Shown here piece by piece: positions 52,162 to 61,424 of a DNA stretch of 64,000 bases. The position numbers and the translations under genes were made by a program. Location of the stretch: NCBI GenBank assembly GCA_947504185.1, contig CANNGJ010000008.1:44321-108320 (forward strand), read 5' to 3'. The notes below the pieces were generated by a model that saw only the letters and a list, made by a program, of their open reading frames with translations, was not told where the DNA came from and made no database searches. Source of the stretch: an uncultured Tenacibaculum sp. (lineage in GTDB: Bacteria > Bacteroidota > Bacteroidia > Flavobacteriales > Flavobacteriaceae). Positions within the stretch are counted from its first letter, which is position 1. Each line of letters begins with the position of its first letter.

Positions 52162-52887
52162 TTAATGAAATTTAAATTGATTTTTTTTCCAGTACCAAGC
52201 AATTATAAAACCAATAATAGCTCCACCGATATGTGCAAAATGTGCAATATTACCTATTGAGTATTTTGTAACTCCAAAGAAGAAATCTCCAGCAATCATT
52301 AAAGGAATAAAATATTTTGCAGCAATAGGAACAGGGAAAAATATCAAAGCTAATTTAGCGTTAGGGAACATCAATCCGAAGGCGACTAAAACGCCATAAA
52401 TTGCCCCAGAAGCACCAACAGCAGGAGTATGATACAAACTGTAAAACTCACTCATGGTTTGGTTAGATAAAGTAATTAAGCTTTCGTTATATTGCCCTGA
52501 ACTTAAAATGTTTTGTATTTCAGAAGAAGAGACTCCCATTGAGATTAATTGCTCGTAAATCCCATTAAATTGGTAGTAGTTTACAAGTGTATAAATTAAT
52601 CCAGCACCTATACCAGCAGAAAAATAAAAAAACAAAAATTTATTTCTACCCCACATTTGTTCTAAAGGTGTACCAAAAGCCCACAGCGCGTACATGTTAA
52701 AAAGTAAATGAGCAGGTCCACCATGCATAAACATATGCGTAATATATTGCCAAACCCCAAAATGTTCGTTTGTAGGATAGTGTAGTGCAAAAATATTTGT
52801 TAAGTCTAAGTTTAATAACTGGGGAGCAAAATAAAGAATCACGTTAATGATTATTAAATGCTTTATAGCGTCCGTTAATTTTGGCAT
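52162..52887 (-). CDS. Rhomboid intramembrane serine protease 1
   Basis: This 241-residue rhomboid has the HGGPAHLLFNM segment, catalytic Ser160 in VGASGAIYG and His219 in AHFAHIGGA. It contains a ~45-residue loop (YEQLISMGVSSSEIQNILSS) not found in its neighbour. It follows mutL by 9 bases. Confidence 0.9.
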   Translation of the reverse strand: MPKLTDAIKHLIIINVILYFAPQLLNLDLTNIFALHYPTNEHFGVWQYITHMFMHGGPAHLLFNMYALWAFGTPLEQMWGRNKFLFFYFSAGIGAGLIYTLVNYYQFNGIYEQLISMGVSSSEIQNILSSGQYNESLITLSNQTMSEFYSLYHTPAVGASGAIYGVLVAFGLMFPNAKLALIFFPVPIAAKYFIPLMIAGDFFFGVTKYSIGNIAHFAHIGGAIIGFIIAWYWKKNQFKFH

Positions 52888-52896
52888 AATTTGATT

Positions 52897-54744
52897 TTAT
52901 TTATTAAAAATGGAATCAATTTCGTTTAATGTCAATGTTTTAAACGTAGCTTTTCCAAATGGTGATGTGTTTGGTTCTTTACAAGAAAAAAGGTCATTTA
53001 CTAAATTCTCTTGTTCTTTTATAGATAGTACTGTTCCTGTTTTTATAGCTAACGATTTTGCAAAAGATTTAGCCATTACATCAAAATGACTAAAACTTGT
53101 GTTTGGTACTTCTAATTTAATATCGTCTAATAATTGTTCTAAGATTAAAGTAATCTGACTTTCAGTAATTGAAGTTGGAATTCCACCAATAACCACACTT
53201 TCTTTTGTAAACTGATCAAACATAAAACCAGCACTTTCTAAATCAGATTTTATGGTATAAATCATTTCAATATCTGCAGAAGAAAAAGAAATACTTACAG
53301 GAAATAGTAATTGCTGACTGCTCGCTTCTTTTACGGTAATGTTTTCTAAAAACTCTTCATACAAAACACGTTGATGTGCTAATGATTGATTAATTAAAAC
53401 AACACCAGACTTTATAGAACTTAATAAATACTTTTTTTGAATCTGAAAAGTTTTACCTGTTTCAGTTTCTTGTTGAGATTCAAAAAGTTGTTCTTGTTGT
53501 ATTGAAGGTGTAGATTCTATATTTGTATACAAAGCTTCCCAATTGCCAGTATCTTTTTTAAAGTTAGATTGGTAAGTATTAGAGTTACTTTTAGGTGTTG
53601 AATTTGTTTCAGACTTATAATCTGTTTCTGTTTTAAAAGGATTAAATGTAGGGTCTACAGTAATCGGTGGAACAGAAGATGAACCATTTTTTTTATTATA
53701 ATTATACGGAGTATCTAACGTCGCATCTCTATCAAAATCTAAAACTGGTGCTACGTTGTACTGCCCTAAACTATGTTTAACAGTAGCACGTAAAATTGCA
53801 TATAAAGCTTTTTCGTTATCAAACTTTATTTCCGTTTTTGTAGGGTGAATGTTAATATCGATACTATTCGGAGGCACTTCTAAATACAAAAAGTACGAAG
53901 GATGCGATCCGTGTTCTAATAAACCTTCGAAAGCATTTACCACAGCGTGGTTTAAATATGAGCTTTTAATAAATCGATTGTTTACAAAAAAGAATTGTTC
54001 TCCACGTTTTTTCTTAGCAAATTCTGGTTTCGCAACAAATCCGTTTACAGTAATAATATCAGTTTGTTCAGAAATAGGAACTAATTTCTCGTTCATTTTA
54101 GCTCCGAAAATAGCTACAATTCTTTTACGTAGATTGCTCTTTTTTAAATGATAAACTTCATTGTTGTTATGATGTAGTAAGAATGAAATATCTGGATGCG
54201 CTAAAGCTACTCTCTGAAATTCATCTACTATATGACGCGTTTCAATTGTATCAGACTTTAAAAAGTTACGACGCGCAGGAATATTGTAAAATAAATTTTT
54301 AACAGCAATGCTAGTTCCTTTTGCTGTTGAAACAGTTTCTTGAGAAACTACTTTACTTCCTTCAATTTTTATTTGAGAACCTAGTTCTTCGTTTTCTTGT
54401 TTGGTTTTTAATTCAACATGAGCAATCGCAGCTATTGATGCTAAAGCTTCACCACGAAAACCTTTAGTGTTTAAATTAAATAAATCTTGGGCATCTTTAA
54501 TTTTAGAAGTTGCATGACGTTCAAAGCTTAAACGAGCATCTGTTACACTCATCCCTTTACCATCGTCAATTACCTGAATTAAAGTTTTACCAGCATCTTT
54601 TATTAAAAGCTTAATAGAAGTAGCACCAGCATCAATCGAATTTTCAATTAACTCTTTAACTACCGAAGCAGGACGTTGTACTACTTCACCTGCAGCAATC
54701 TGATTCGCAACATGATCAGGAAGTAATTGTATAATATCTGACAT
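52897..54744 (-). CDS. mutL: DNA mismatch repair protein MutL
   Basis: MutL couples mismatch recognition by MutS to strand excision. The 615-residue protein has a GHKL ATPase N-terminus (HVANQIAAGEVVQRPASVVK, DDGKGM, TKGFRGEALASI) and a C-terminal dimerisation domain (LLFPVSISFSSADIEMI). The canonical DQHAxxER endonuclease motif is not evident; INQSLAHQRVLYEEFL occupies that position. The first base overlaps the preceding small protein gene. Confidence 0.93.
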   Translation of the reverse strand: MSDIIQLLPDHVANQIAAGEVVQRPASVVKELIENSIDAGATSIKLLIKDAGKTLIQVIDDGKGMSVTDARLSFERHATSKIKDAQDLFNLNTKGFRGEALASIAAIAHVELKTKQENEELGSQIKIEGSKVVSQETVSTAKGTSIAVKNLFYNIPARRNFLKSDTIETRHIVDEFQRVALAHPDISFLLHHNNNEVYHLKKSNLRKRIVAIFGAKMNEKLVPISEQTDIITVNGFVAKPEFAKKKRGEQFFFVNNRFIKSSYLNHAVVNAFEGLLEHGSHPSYFLYLEVPPNSIDINIHPTKTEIKFDNEKALYAILRATVKHSLGQYNVAPVLDFDRDATLDTPYNYNKKNGSSSVPPITVDPTFNPFKTETDYKSETNSTPKSNSNTYQSNFKKDTGNWEALYTNIESTPSIQQEQLFESQQETETGKTFQIQKKYLLSSIKSGVVLINQSLAHQRVLYEEFLENITVKEASSQQLLFPVSISFSSADIEMIYTIKSDLESAGFMFDQFTKESVVIGGIPTSITESQITLILEQLLDDIKLEVPNTSFSHFDVMAKSFAKSLAIKTGTVLSIKEQENLVNDLFSCKEPNTSPFGKATFKTLTLNEIDSIFNK

Positions 54745-55028
54745 TAGTTGTTTTTTGATAAAAAGATTGAAAGATCGAAATCGATAATGAATAAAAATAA
54801 CAATACTAAAATAATAATTATAATAACAATTGTTTTATTAATTCCTCCATTTTCAGAATTCTTAAACTCATCAATAGCGGTACTGAGTTTACCTTTTATG
54901 CCTTTACTTTTTCCGACTGTCGAACGAAATTCATCGAACTTATGTTTTACTTCATACGGGTTTCCTTCGCCTTTATAGTAGCGAGGTTTGTAATCGAATT
55001 TTTTGTTTTCTCTCTTTATAAATCCCAT
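54744..55028 (-). CDS. Small membrane protein, unrecognised
   Basis: ATG 55028 (MGFIKRENKKFDYKPRYYKG) is preferred to an upstream start at 55076. The 94-residue protein has a charged N-terminal half and one strong membrane helix (TIVIIIIILVLLFLFIIDF). The family is common next to mutL in flavobacteria, as I recall, but of unknown function. Its stop overlaps the mutL start by one base, so the two are coupled. Confidence 0.75.
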   Translation of the reverse strand: MGFIKRENKKFDYKPRYYKGEGNPYEVKHKFDEFRSTVGKSKGIKGKLSTAIDEFKNSENGGINKTIVIIIIILVLLFLFIIDFDLSIFLSKNN

Positions 55029-55142
55029 AAAATACTGCTTCTTTTGAATGCTATAGTGCAACAAAAATCGCACCAAATTAAGACGAATTTCAAAGTTACT
55101 GAATTATAGAGAGGCGGTCAAAAATTATCACTAAATTAAAGT

Positions 55143-55180
55143 TAAAAAAAACGCCAAAACAATTAATGTTATGGCGCTTT
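55143..55180 (-). terminator. Terminator of ribH
   Basis: GCCA-AACA stem pairing with TGTT-TGGC (about 55152-55176), T-rich on the minus strand, after the ribH stop. Confidence 0.75.
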
Positions 55181-55207
55181 CTATTAATATAATCTTGTTT
55201 TCTATAC

Positions 55208-55714
55208 TTAGAAACCTAATGAGTTAGAAGGCTTGTCTAAATTTTTAATAGCAGCCATTTTAATTGCAGCTACAGCACATTCAATACCTTTGTTTCCTAG
55301 TTTTCCACCAGAACGATCTATTGATTGTTGTTTAATGTTGTCAGTTAGTACGCAAAAAATTACAGGAACATCGTATTTAATGTTTAAATCTACAATACCT
55401 TGTGTAACGCCATCACAAACAAAATCGAAATGTTTTGTTTCTCCTTGAATTACATTTCCTATGGCTATAACGGCATCTACTTTTTGAGTTTCTACCATTT
55501 TTTTACAACCGTACACTAATTCAAAACTACCAGGTACATCCCACGAAACAATATTGCTCTCTTCTGCACCACAATCTAAAAGTGTTTCAATAGCACCTTT
55601 GTGCATGTTACCTGTAATATCAGGATTCCATTCTGAAACAACAATCCCAAATCGAAAAGATTTCGCATTTGGGATTGAAGCTTTATCATAATAAGATAAA
55701 TTTGTTGTTGCCAT
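55208..55714 (-). CDS. ribH: 6,7-dimethyl-8-ribityllumazine synthase
   Basis: RibH condenses dihydroxybutanone phosphate and the pyrimidine to form the riboflavin precursor. The 168-residue protein shows SEWNPDITGNMHKGAIETL, DVPGSFELVYGCK, IAIGNVIQGETKHFDFVCD and VPVIFCVLTDNIKQQ, with the catalytic His in the KHFDF segment. It overlaps the TPR-protein gene by one base. Confidence 0.94.
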   Translation of the reverse strand: MATTNLSYYDKASIPNAKSFRFGIVVSEWNPDITGNMHKGAIETLLDCGAEESNIVSWDVPGSFELVYGCKKMVETQKVDAVIAIGNVIQGETKHFDFVCDGVTQGIVDLNIKYDVPVIFCVLTDNIKQQSIDRSGGKLGNKGIECAVAAIKMAAIKNLDKPSNSLGF

Positions 55715-56496
55715 TATTGAGCATATTTTGCGCTATTGATATATTTTTCAATATCTCTACCTTGATCGGTATTAGCATATTTTGTCTTAATGGTTGTGTA
55801 TAATTTTTCAGCTGTACTATACTTCTTTAATTCCATTGCAGTTTGTGCTGCTTTAAATAAAAATAAAGGAGAAGTAAACTGATTGTCTTGCTTGTTAGCA
55901 GCTTTTTCGTAATATTCTAAAGCATCTTCTGGTTGATTAATGTCAGCAAAAGCATCACCAATAGCACCTAAAGCTGTAGGGCCTAATAATTCATCATCAG
56001 AATTAAAATCACTTAAATGCTCAATAGCTTGTTCGTACTTCTTCATTTTTAAATAAGAAATACCAGCGTAATAGTTTGCTAAGTTTCCTGCTTTAGTACC
56101 GCTAAATTGAGAAGCGATATCAACAAAACCGTATTTTCCGTCACCACCTTCTAAACCTAAAGTGTATAAAGAATCAGCAGCAACACCAGCAGATGTGGCA
56201 GCTTTGTCGAAAAATGATCTTGGATAAGCTAATTCGTTAGAAGCTTCTCTTTGAGTAGGTTCTGCAACGAATTTGTTGTAAGCTAAATAAGCTAAAATTA
56301 AAGCAGCGATAGTTACCAATCCGTAAAATAATGGTTTGCTGTTTTTTTCAATCCATTGTTCAGATTTGTTTGCAGTATCGTCTAAAGTATTAAATACTTC
56401 AGCAGTAGTACTTTGAGTTTCGTCAAAAGTTTCTTCTACCTCTTTTGCAACCTTTTCTTTCTTAGGTTTGTAACCTCTTTTCTTGTATGTAGCCAT
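55714..56496 (-). CDS. Tetratricopeptide-repeat membrane protein
   Basis: This 260-residue protein has a charged cytoplasmic N-terminus of ~50 residues, one membrane helix (about 55-72: KPLFYGLVTIAALILAYLAY) and periplasmic TPR motifs (NLANYYAGISYLKMKKYEQA, ALGAIGDAFADINQPEDALE). YfgM-like proteins of this type act as envelope chaperones or Sec-linked factors. Coupled to ribH; head of the operon. Confidence 0.88.
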   Translation of the reverse strand: MATYKKRGYKPKKEKVAKEVEETFDETQSTTAEVFNTLDDTANKSEQWIEKNSKPLFYGLVTIAALILAYLAYNKFVAEPTQREASNELAYPRSFFDKAATSAGVAADSLYTLGLEGGDGKYGFVDIASQFSGTKAGNLANYYAGISYLKMKKYEQAIEHLSDFNSDDELLGPTALGAIGDAFADINQPEDALEYYEKAANKQDNQFTSPLFLFKAAQTAMELKKYSTAEKLYTTIKTKYANTDQGRDIEKYINSAKYAQ

Positions 56497-56610
56497 AATT
56501 GCTTAAAAATTAGTGGCGACAAAAATAGTTTTTTTAATTGGATTTTAAAAGCCGATTATTAGTAAAATTTTCGATATTTTGCGCTTTCTTTTCCGAAATA
56601 ATTTTCATTC

Positions 56611-57693
56611 ATGTATTTGCAAAAAATATCACTGGTAAATTTTAAGAATATCAAAACACAATCTTTTGATTTTCAAAAGAAAATAAACTGTTTTGTAGGT
56701 AATAACGGAATTGGGAAAACCAATGTGTTAGATGCAATTTACTACTTGTCGTTTGCAAAAAGTTACTTTAATTCGATCGCTGGACAGAATATTCGTCATG
56801 GTCAGGAGTTTTTTATGATTGAAGGAGATTACCTTTTAAATGATAGAAATGAGAAAATTGTTTGTTCTTTAAAAAGAGGGCAAAAAAAGGTGTTAAAACG
56901 TAATGGAAAAGCCTACGAGAAATTTTCTGAACATATTGGTCAGTTACCTTTAGTAATTATATCTCCTGCAGATAGAGATTTAATTGTTGAAGGAAGTGAT
57001 ACTAGAAGGAAGTTTATTGATGGAGTTATTTCTCAGCAAGATAAAAAGTATTTACAAGGATTAATTTCGTATAATAAGATAGTAAGTCAGCGAAATGCAT
57101 TGTTAAAATATTTTGCCGCAAATAGAACTTTTGATGCATTAAATTTAAAAGTGTACGACGAGCAATTGGTGGAATATGGTAGTGTTATTTATAATAAGCG
57201 TAAGGCTTTTTTAGAAGAGTTTGTGCCTATTTTTAATGAGAAGCATCAAATTATTTCTGGAGCTAAAGAAGAAGTTAATCTGCGTTATAAAAGTCAACTC
57301 CATGATGTTTCTTTTGAAACTCTATTGGCGAATAGTATTGAGAAGGATAGAATGTTGCAATACACATCGTCTGGGGTTCATAAAGATGATTTGAATTTTG
57401 AAATAGGAGATTACCCTATTAAAAAGTTTGGATCTCAAGGGCAGCAGAAATCATATTTAATTGCATTGAAGTTGGCACAGTTTGAGTTTATTAAAAAGCA
57501 ATCGAATGTAACACCGATTTTATTATTAGATGATATTTTTGATAAGCTAGACGAGAATAGGGTCTCGCAAATTGTAGATTTGGTGAATAATGATGCCTTT
57601 GGACAAATTTTTATCACTGATACTCATTTTGAGCGTACAGAAGATGTGATAAAAAAGAGTAACCAAGAGTATCAAATTTTTAAGTTAGATTAA
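56611..57693 (+). CDS. recF: DNA repair/replication protein RecF
   Basis: RecF acts in RecFOR loading of RecA at single-strand gaps. The 360-residue protein has Walker [45 protein letters not shown] and the signature [18 protein letters not shown], then [11 protein letters not shown]. It is followed after 4 bases by a DUF721 gene. Confidence 0.94.
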   Translation: MYLQKISLVNFKNIKTQSFDFQKKINCFVGNNGIGKTNVLDAIYYLSFAKSYFNSIAGQNIRHGQEFFMIEGDYLLNDRNEKIVCSLKRGQKKVLKRNGKAYEKFSEHIGQLPLVIISPADRDLIVEGSDTRRKFIDGVISQQDKKYLQGLISYNKIVSQRNALLKYFAANRTFDALNLKVYDEQLVEYGSVIYNKRKAFLEEFVPIFNEKHQIISGAKEEVNLRYKSQLHDVSFETLLANSIEKDRMLQYTSSGVHKDDLNFEIGDYPIKKFGSQGQQKSYLIALKLAQFEFIKKQSNVTPILLLDDIFDKLDENRVSQIVDLVNNDAFGQIFITDTHFERTEDVIKKSNQEYQIFKLD

Positions 57694-57697
57694 AAAA

Positions 57698-57994
57698 ATG
57701 GCAAAAAGAGAAAACGATAGTTTTTCGATTAAAGATTTATTAGGTAGCTATATAAAAGAAGGTGGCTTAAATAAAGGGTTTCAAAAAATCCATATAGAGG
57801 AAGCTTGGGAAAAGATGATGGGCCCAGGAGTTGTTTCTTATACACAAGAGGTTAAAATACAGAATAAAACGCTAATTGTTCGTTTGTCTTCTTCAGCTTT
57901 AAGAGAGCAATTAAGTTATGGTAAAGAAAAAATTATACGAATGATTAACGAAGAAATGGGTGAGGAGTTGGTGAAGAAACTAATGTTGGTGTAG
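57698..57994 (+). CDS. DUF721 (DciA-like) protein
   Basis: This 98-residue protein shows SIKDLLGSYIKEGGLNKGFQ, AWEKMMGPGVVSYTQEV and IVRLSSSALREQLSYGKEKI, the DUF721 fold. In other bacteria DciA recruits or loads the replicative helicase; here that is inference from the family. It is cotranscribed with recF, as is common. Confidence 0.87.
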   Translation: MAKRENDSFSIKDLLGSYIKEGGLNKGFQKIHIEEAWEKMMGPGVVSYTQEVKIQNKTLIVRLSSSALREQLSYGKEKIIRMINEEMGEELVKKLMLV

Positions 57995-58005
57995 TTTTTA
58001 AGAGT

Positions 58006-58136
58006 GGTTAACGGCCTCGACTATGAGTAGTTGCATGGTTTAATACTTAACTTTGCAAGTACAAACCAAGTTGGAAATTCCGCAGGAATTTCCAAAGTAA
58101 ACGAGAACAAGCAATTAAATGTACACGTTGTTAGCC
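58006..58136. repeat. Second attC-like inverted-repeat element
   Basis: GGTTAAC at 58006-58012 pairs with GTTAGCC at 58130-58136, matching integron-type core ends in part (RYYYAAC/GTTRRRY with mismatches). Inside, TAGTTGCATG aligns with the complement of CAAGCAATTA. A perfect inner hairpin GGAAATTCC/GGAATTTCC (near 58070-58095) lies at the centre. The stop codon of the minus-strand neighbour lies inside the end motif, as at 22921. Confidence 0.55.
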
Positions 58137-59120
58137 TTTCGTTTTGTTAAAGGTGATTCCATATAATTTAATAACGATTTCATTTCCATTATTCACTATT
58201 GTGTTAAAATGTATGTCACTATTGATTAATTTTGTTTCTGATAAAAAATAAGATTTACCAATATCTGTATTAGAATTATTTTTATATAGTAATTGGTTAT
58301 CCTCTATATAAATGGTAACTATTAGTCCTGGAGCTTGTTCAGTAGTCCAATCTCCAGTTAGCGTCTTTGCAATTACTGAGTCAAACCCTAAAAGAGTATA
58401 GTCTATAGGTTTATTTAATAATTTTGCAATCCCTTTATAACATATAATTGCCTCTTGCATATAATAAAAAGCATGCTGGAAGTGTTCATTTACACCAGAA
58501 TTTGATAAAAGTCTAACATCCGATTTATATCTACTATCGTTATATAAATAATCAATGATTTCTTGTTGATTAAAATTAATTCCCCATGAATAATTGTAGA
58601 GGTTATACTTAATAATATCATTAACCAATTGAATCATTTTAGTCCTCATGCGATCTATATAGCTCTTTTTTTGGTTAAGTGCATATAATTCTTTCATTAT
58701 TTCGTTGTACTCGACTGGAATAGCATCAGACATTTGAACTAATTTATTGTAAGCATTATTTGATAAATCAATTTTGGTTGTTTGTTGTGTTAATGAATAA
58801 TATGATCTCCAGTTGTTTTGGTATTCTTCTCTGTTAAGGCTTGTATTTAAAACTAAAAAAGTTAATGAATCTTTTTCTTCATAGAATAAACCAGCATTCT
58901 TTATAGATTTAATGTCAGATGCTAATTCTCCTAATAACTCTTCAAATACGATTAAAGTTTTAGCCTCTGATTTTTTTCTCTCATTATTATTATTTAAAGT
59001 TAAAGCAATTAAGATACCAACTACTACAAGTACAATCTCTCCAATTGCATAGATTAGGTATTTACTGAATTTATTTTCAGATAGTAAGTTTTGTCGAATT
59101 TTTCTAAATAATTTTATCAT
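58131..59120 (-). CDS. DUF6090-like membrane protein
   Basis: This 329-residue protein starts MIKLFRKIRQNLLSENKFSK, a typical start of DUF6090 proteins of Bacteroidota. A membrane helix (YAIGEIVLVVVGILIALTL) and a large helical extracytoplasmic region follow. Function is unknown. It lies alone between recF-DUF721 and ndk and ends in the GGCTAAC motif of the inverted-repeat element, suggesting it is an accessory insertion. Confidence 0.8.
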   Translation of the reverse strand: MIKLFRKIRQNLLSENKFSKYLIYAIGEIVLVVVGILIALTLNNNNERKKSEAKTLIVFEELLGELASDIKSIKNAGLFYEEKDSLTFLVLNTSLNREEYQNNWRSYYSLTQQTTKIDLSNNAYNKLVQMSDAIPVEYNEIMKELYALNQKKSYIDRMRTKMIQLVNDIIKYNLYNYSWGINFNQQEIIDYLYNDSRYKSDVRLLSNSGVNEHFQHAFYYMQEAIICYKGIAKLLNKPIDYTLLGFDSVIAKTLTGDWTTEQAPGLIVTIYIEDNQLLYKNNSNTDIGKSYFLSETKLINSDIHFNTIVNNGNEIVIKLYGITFNKTKG

Positions 59121-59276
59121 TAGAGGCTGGTTTCTCTAAAGATAATATATTAAATTAACATGTGTTTGGGATAATGAATGTCAACCTATTTAGGGATATG
59201 AATCCGTTTTAATAATTTATATTCAGCATTAACTATATATTAGAAATAAGTTTAAGAATCAAACTAAAATTAAAAA

Positions 59277-59310
59277 CAAAAAACTCGTTACGATTAGGTA
59301 ACGAGCTTTT
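59277..59310 (-). terminator. Terminator of ndk
   Basis: CTCGTTAC (59284-59291) and GTAACGAG (59298-59305) with A-rich and T-rich flanks; it follows the ndk stop on the minus strand. Confidence 0.85.
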
Positions 59311-59333
59311 ATATATGTTAAGAAGTTGTTTTC

Positions 59334-59753
59334 TTAGAACATTTCTCTACCAGAAAAATGGAAAGCACCTTCGATAGCAGCATTCTCATCAGAATCAGAA
59401 CCGTGAACAGCGTTTTCTCCGATTGAAGTAGCAAACATTTTACGAATAGTTCCTTCAGCAGCTTCAGCTGGGTTTGTAGCACCAATTAAAGTTCTAAAAT
59501 CTTCAACAGCATTATCTTTTTCTAAGATTGCAGAAATGATTGGTCCACGAGTCATAAACTCAACTAATTCTCCAAAGAAAGGACGCTCACTGTGTACAGC
59601 ATAAAAAGCTTCAGCATCACGCTTAGTCATTTGAGTTTTCTTCATTGCTACGATTCTAAAACCTGCAGCGTTAATTTTTTCTAAAATAGCACCAGTGTGT
59701 CCGTTTTCAACACCGTCTGGTTTAATCATTGTAAAAGTTCTATTTGTTGCCAT
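59334..59753 (-). CDS. ndk: Nucleoside-diphosphate kinase
   Basis: Ndk moves the terminal phosphate between nucleoside triphosphates and diphosphates through a phospho-histidine. The 139-residue protein has [20 protein letters not shown], the Arg-bearing [15 protein letters not shown] and catalytic His in [14 protein letters not shown]. Length is normal. It has its own terminator and is divergent from the phosphoesterase gene. Confidence 0.96.
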   Translation of the reverse strand: MATNRTFTMIKPDGVENGHTGAILEKINAAGFRIVAMKKTQMTKRDAEAFYAVHSERPFFGELVEFMTRGPIISAILEKDNAVEDFRTLIGATNPAEAAEGTIRKMFATSIGENAVHGSDSDENAAIEGAFHFSGREMF

Positions 59754-59870
59754 TATTAATGTAATTAATATCTGTAATAAATAATTTTAATTTTATTGTC
59801 TACACAGACTCTGTGTAAATCGGCGCGAAATTACATAAAATTTTTAATTTAAATTGTATCTTCGCCACTT

Positions 59871-60899
59871 ATGATTTTGAAACACTTTAAAGAACTACAA
59901 GAATTTTTATCGCAACCTAAAAATATTGTGATAATTGGTCATAGAAATCCAGACGGTGATGCTGTTGGCTCAACCTTAGGTTTAAAGCATTATTTTGATA
60001 AAAAAGGGCATACTACACAGGTGTTAATGCCAAATGAGTATCCAGATTTTTTACATTGGATTCCAGGTTCTGAAACCGTAAAACGTTTCGATCGTCAAAA
60101 TACCCAAAGTGTAAAAGCTTTAGCAAAATCAGATATCGTTTTCTTATTAGATTTTAATGCGTTGCATAGAGTAGGTACTGATGTGCAAAATACTTTAGAA
60201 AAGTATGAGAATGATTTTGCATTGATAGATCATCATCAGCAACCAGATGATTTTAAGTACATGTATTCAGATACTACGATGTCATCAACTTGCCAGATGG
60301 TGTATAATTTCATCGTAATGATGGGAGATACTGATTTGATTGATAAAAATATTGCGACTTGTTTGTATACAGGAATTATGACTGATACAGGTTCATTCCG
60401 TTTTAGATCTACCACAAGTACTACACACCGTATTATTGCAGACTTAATTGATAAAGGAGCTGAGAACGATAGAATTCATAGTAATGTACACGATGCGAAT
60501 TCGTATAGTAGATTATTGTTGTTAGGGCAAGCTTTGAGTAATATGAAAGTACTACCAGAGTATAAAACAGCATTTATAACCTTAACAGAAGAAGAGAAAA
60601 AACGTTTTAATTTCGAGAAAGGAGATACTGAAGGTGTTGTTAATTATGCGTTATCTTTAAAAGGAATTGTATTTGCTGCTATTTTTATTGAAGATGTAGA
60701 GCAAGGAATTATAAAAATGTCACTCCGTAGTAAAGGAAAATTTTCTGTAAATCAGTTTGCTAGAAATTACTTTAATGGAGGCGGACATGATAACGCGGCA
60801 GGAGGTAAAAGTTTAGAATCTATGGAAGATACGATTACTACATTTAAATCGTTATTGCCTAAGTATCAAAAAGAATTAGAAATGTCTTATGAAGCATAA
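59871..60899 (+). CDS. DHH-family phosphoesterase (NrnA-like)
   Basis: This 342-residue protein has the DHH domain (IIGHRNPDGDAVGSTLGL, LLDFNALHRVG, LIDHHQQPDDF) and a DHHA1 C-terminus with the NYFNGGGHDNAAGGK motif. Members degrade short RNAs and pAp or cyclic dinucleotides. It overlaps the gldI start by 11 bases, so it is cotranslated with the isomerase run. Confidence 0.92.
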   Translation: MILKHFKELQEFLSQPKNIVIIGHRNPDGDAVGSTLGLKHYFDKKGHTTQVLMPNEYPDFLHWIPGSETVKRFDRQNTQSVKALAKSDIVFLLDFNALHRVGTDVQNTLEKYENDFALIDHHQQPDDFKYMYSDTTMSSTCQMVYNFIVMMGDTDLIDKNIATCLYTGIMTDTGSFRFRSTTSTTHRIIADLIDKGAENDRIHSNVHDANSYSRLLLLGQALSNMKVLPEYKTAFITLTEEEKKRFNFEKGDTEGVVNYALSLKGIVFAAIFIEDVEQGIIKMSLRSKGKFSVNQFARNYFNGGGHDNAAGGKSLESMEDTITTFKSLLPKYQKELEMSYEA

Positions 60900-61422
60900 A
60901 TTTTTATTTTTTATTTTTTTAATGTTGATCGGGGTTTCTTGTAAAAAACCAGAAGCAAGAAGACCAAAAAAACATGGTACGACAAACTTTTATAAAGAGG
61001 TTATAGAGAAAAATAAAAAGCTAAATACTTTAGAAAAAAAACGTTTAGAGAAATTAATATCGTTAGATACGATTCGTAAATATCACTCTTCAGCTAATGG
61101 GTTTTGGTATGCTTATGTTAAAAAAGACACAGTAAATACTAATTTCCCGAAATTTGAAGATATTGTTCAAATTCAATATAATATCACGGATATTAATGGG
61201 AATATTATTTACGATAATCAAGAGAGAGTTTATAAAGTAGATAAAGAAGATTTTATTCCCGCTTTACAAGATGGAATAAAGTTGATGAAAAAGGGAGAAA
61301 CTATTACATTTGTCATTCCATCATATAGAGCTTTTGGAGTTGTAGGAGATGGAAATAAGGTAGGAGTTAACCAACCAATAAAAAGTACAGTAACATTAAT
61401 CGATATAAAATCAAATAAATAA
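60889..61422 (+). CDS. gldI: Gliding motility lipoprotein GldI, FKBP-type isomerase
   Basis: This 177-residue lipoprotein has the signal KFLFFIFLMLIGVSC (Cys18) and a C-terminal FKBP-like domain (FEDIVQIQYNITDINGN, DGIKLMKKGETITFVIPSY). GldI is needed for gliding in flavobacteria and probably helps fold envelope proteins of the gliding/T9SS machinery. It is the first of three tandem immunophilin genes; a 2-base gap separates it from the next. Confidence 0.87.
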   Translation: MKHKFLFFIFLMLIGVSCKKPEARRPKKHGTTNFYKEVIEKNKKLNTLEKKRLEKLISLDTIRKYHSSANGFWYAYVKKDTVNTNFPKFEDIVQIQYNITDINGNIIYDNQERVYKVDKEDFIPALQDGIKLMKKGETITFVIPSYRAFGVVGDGNKVGVNQPIKSTVTLIDIKSNK

Positions 61423-61424
61423 AA

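Noticed and set aside
55714-55720. FMN riboswitch before ribH
   Set aside because: ribH overlaps the upstream TPR gene by one base, leaving no leader for an aptamer.
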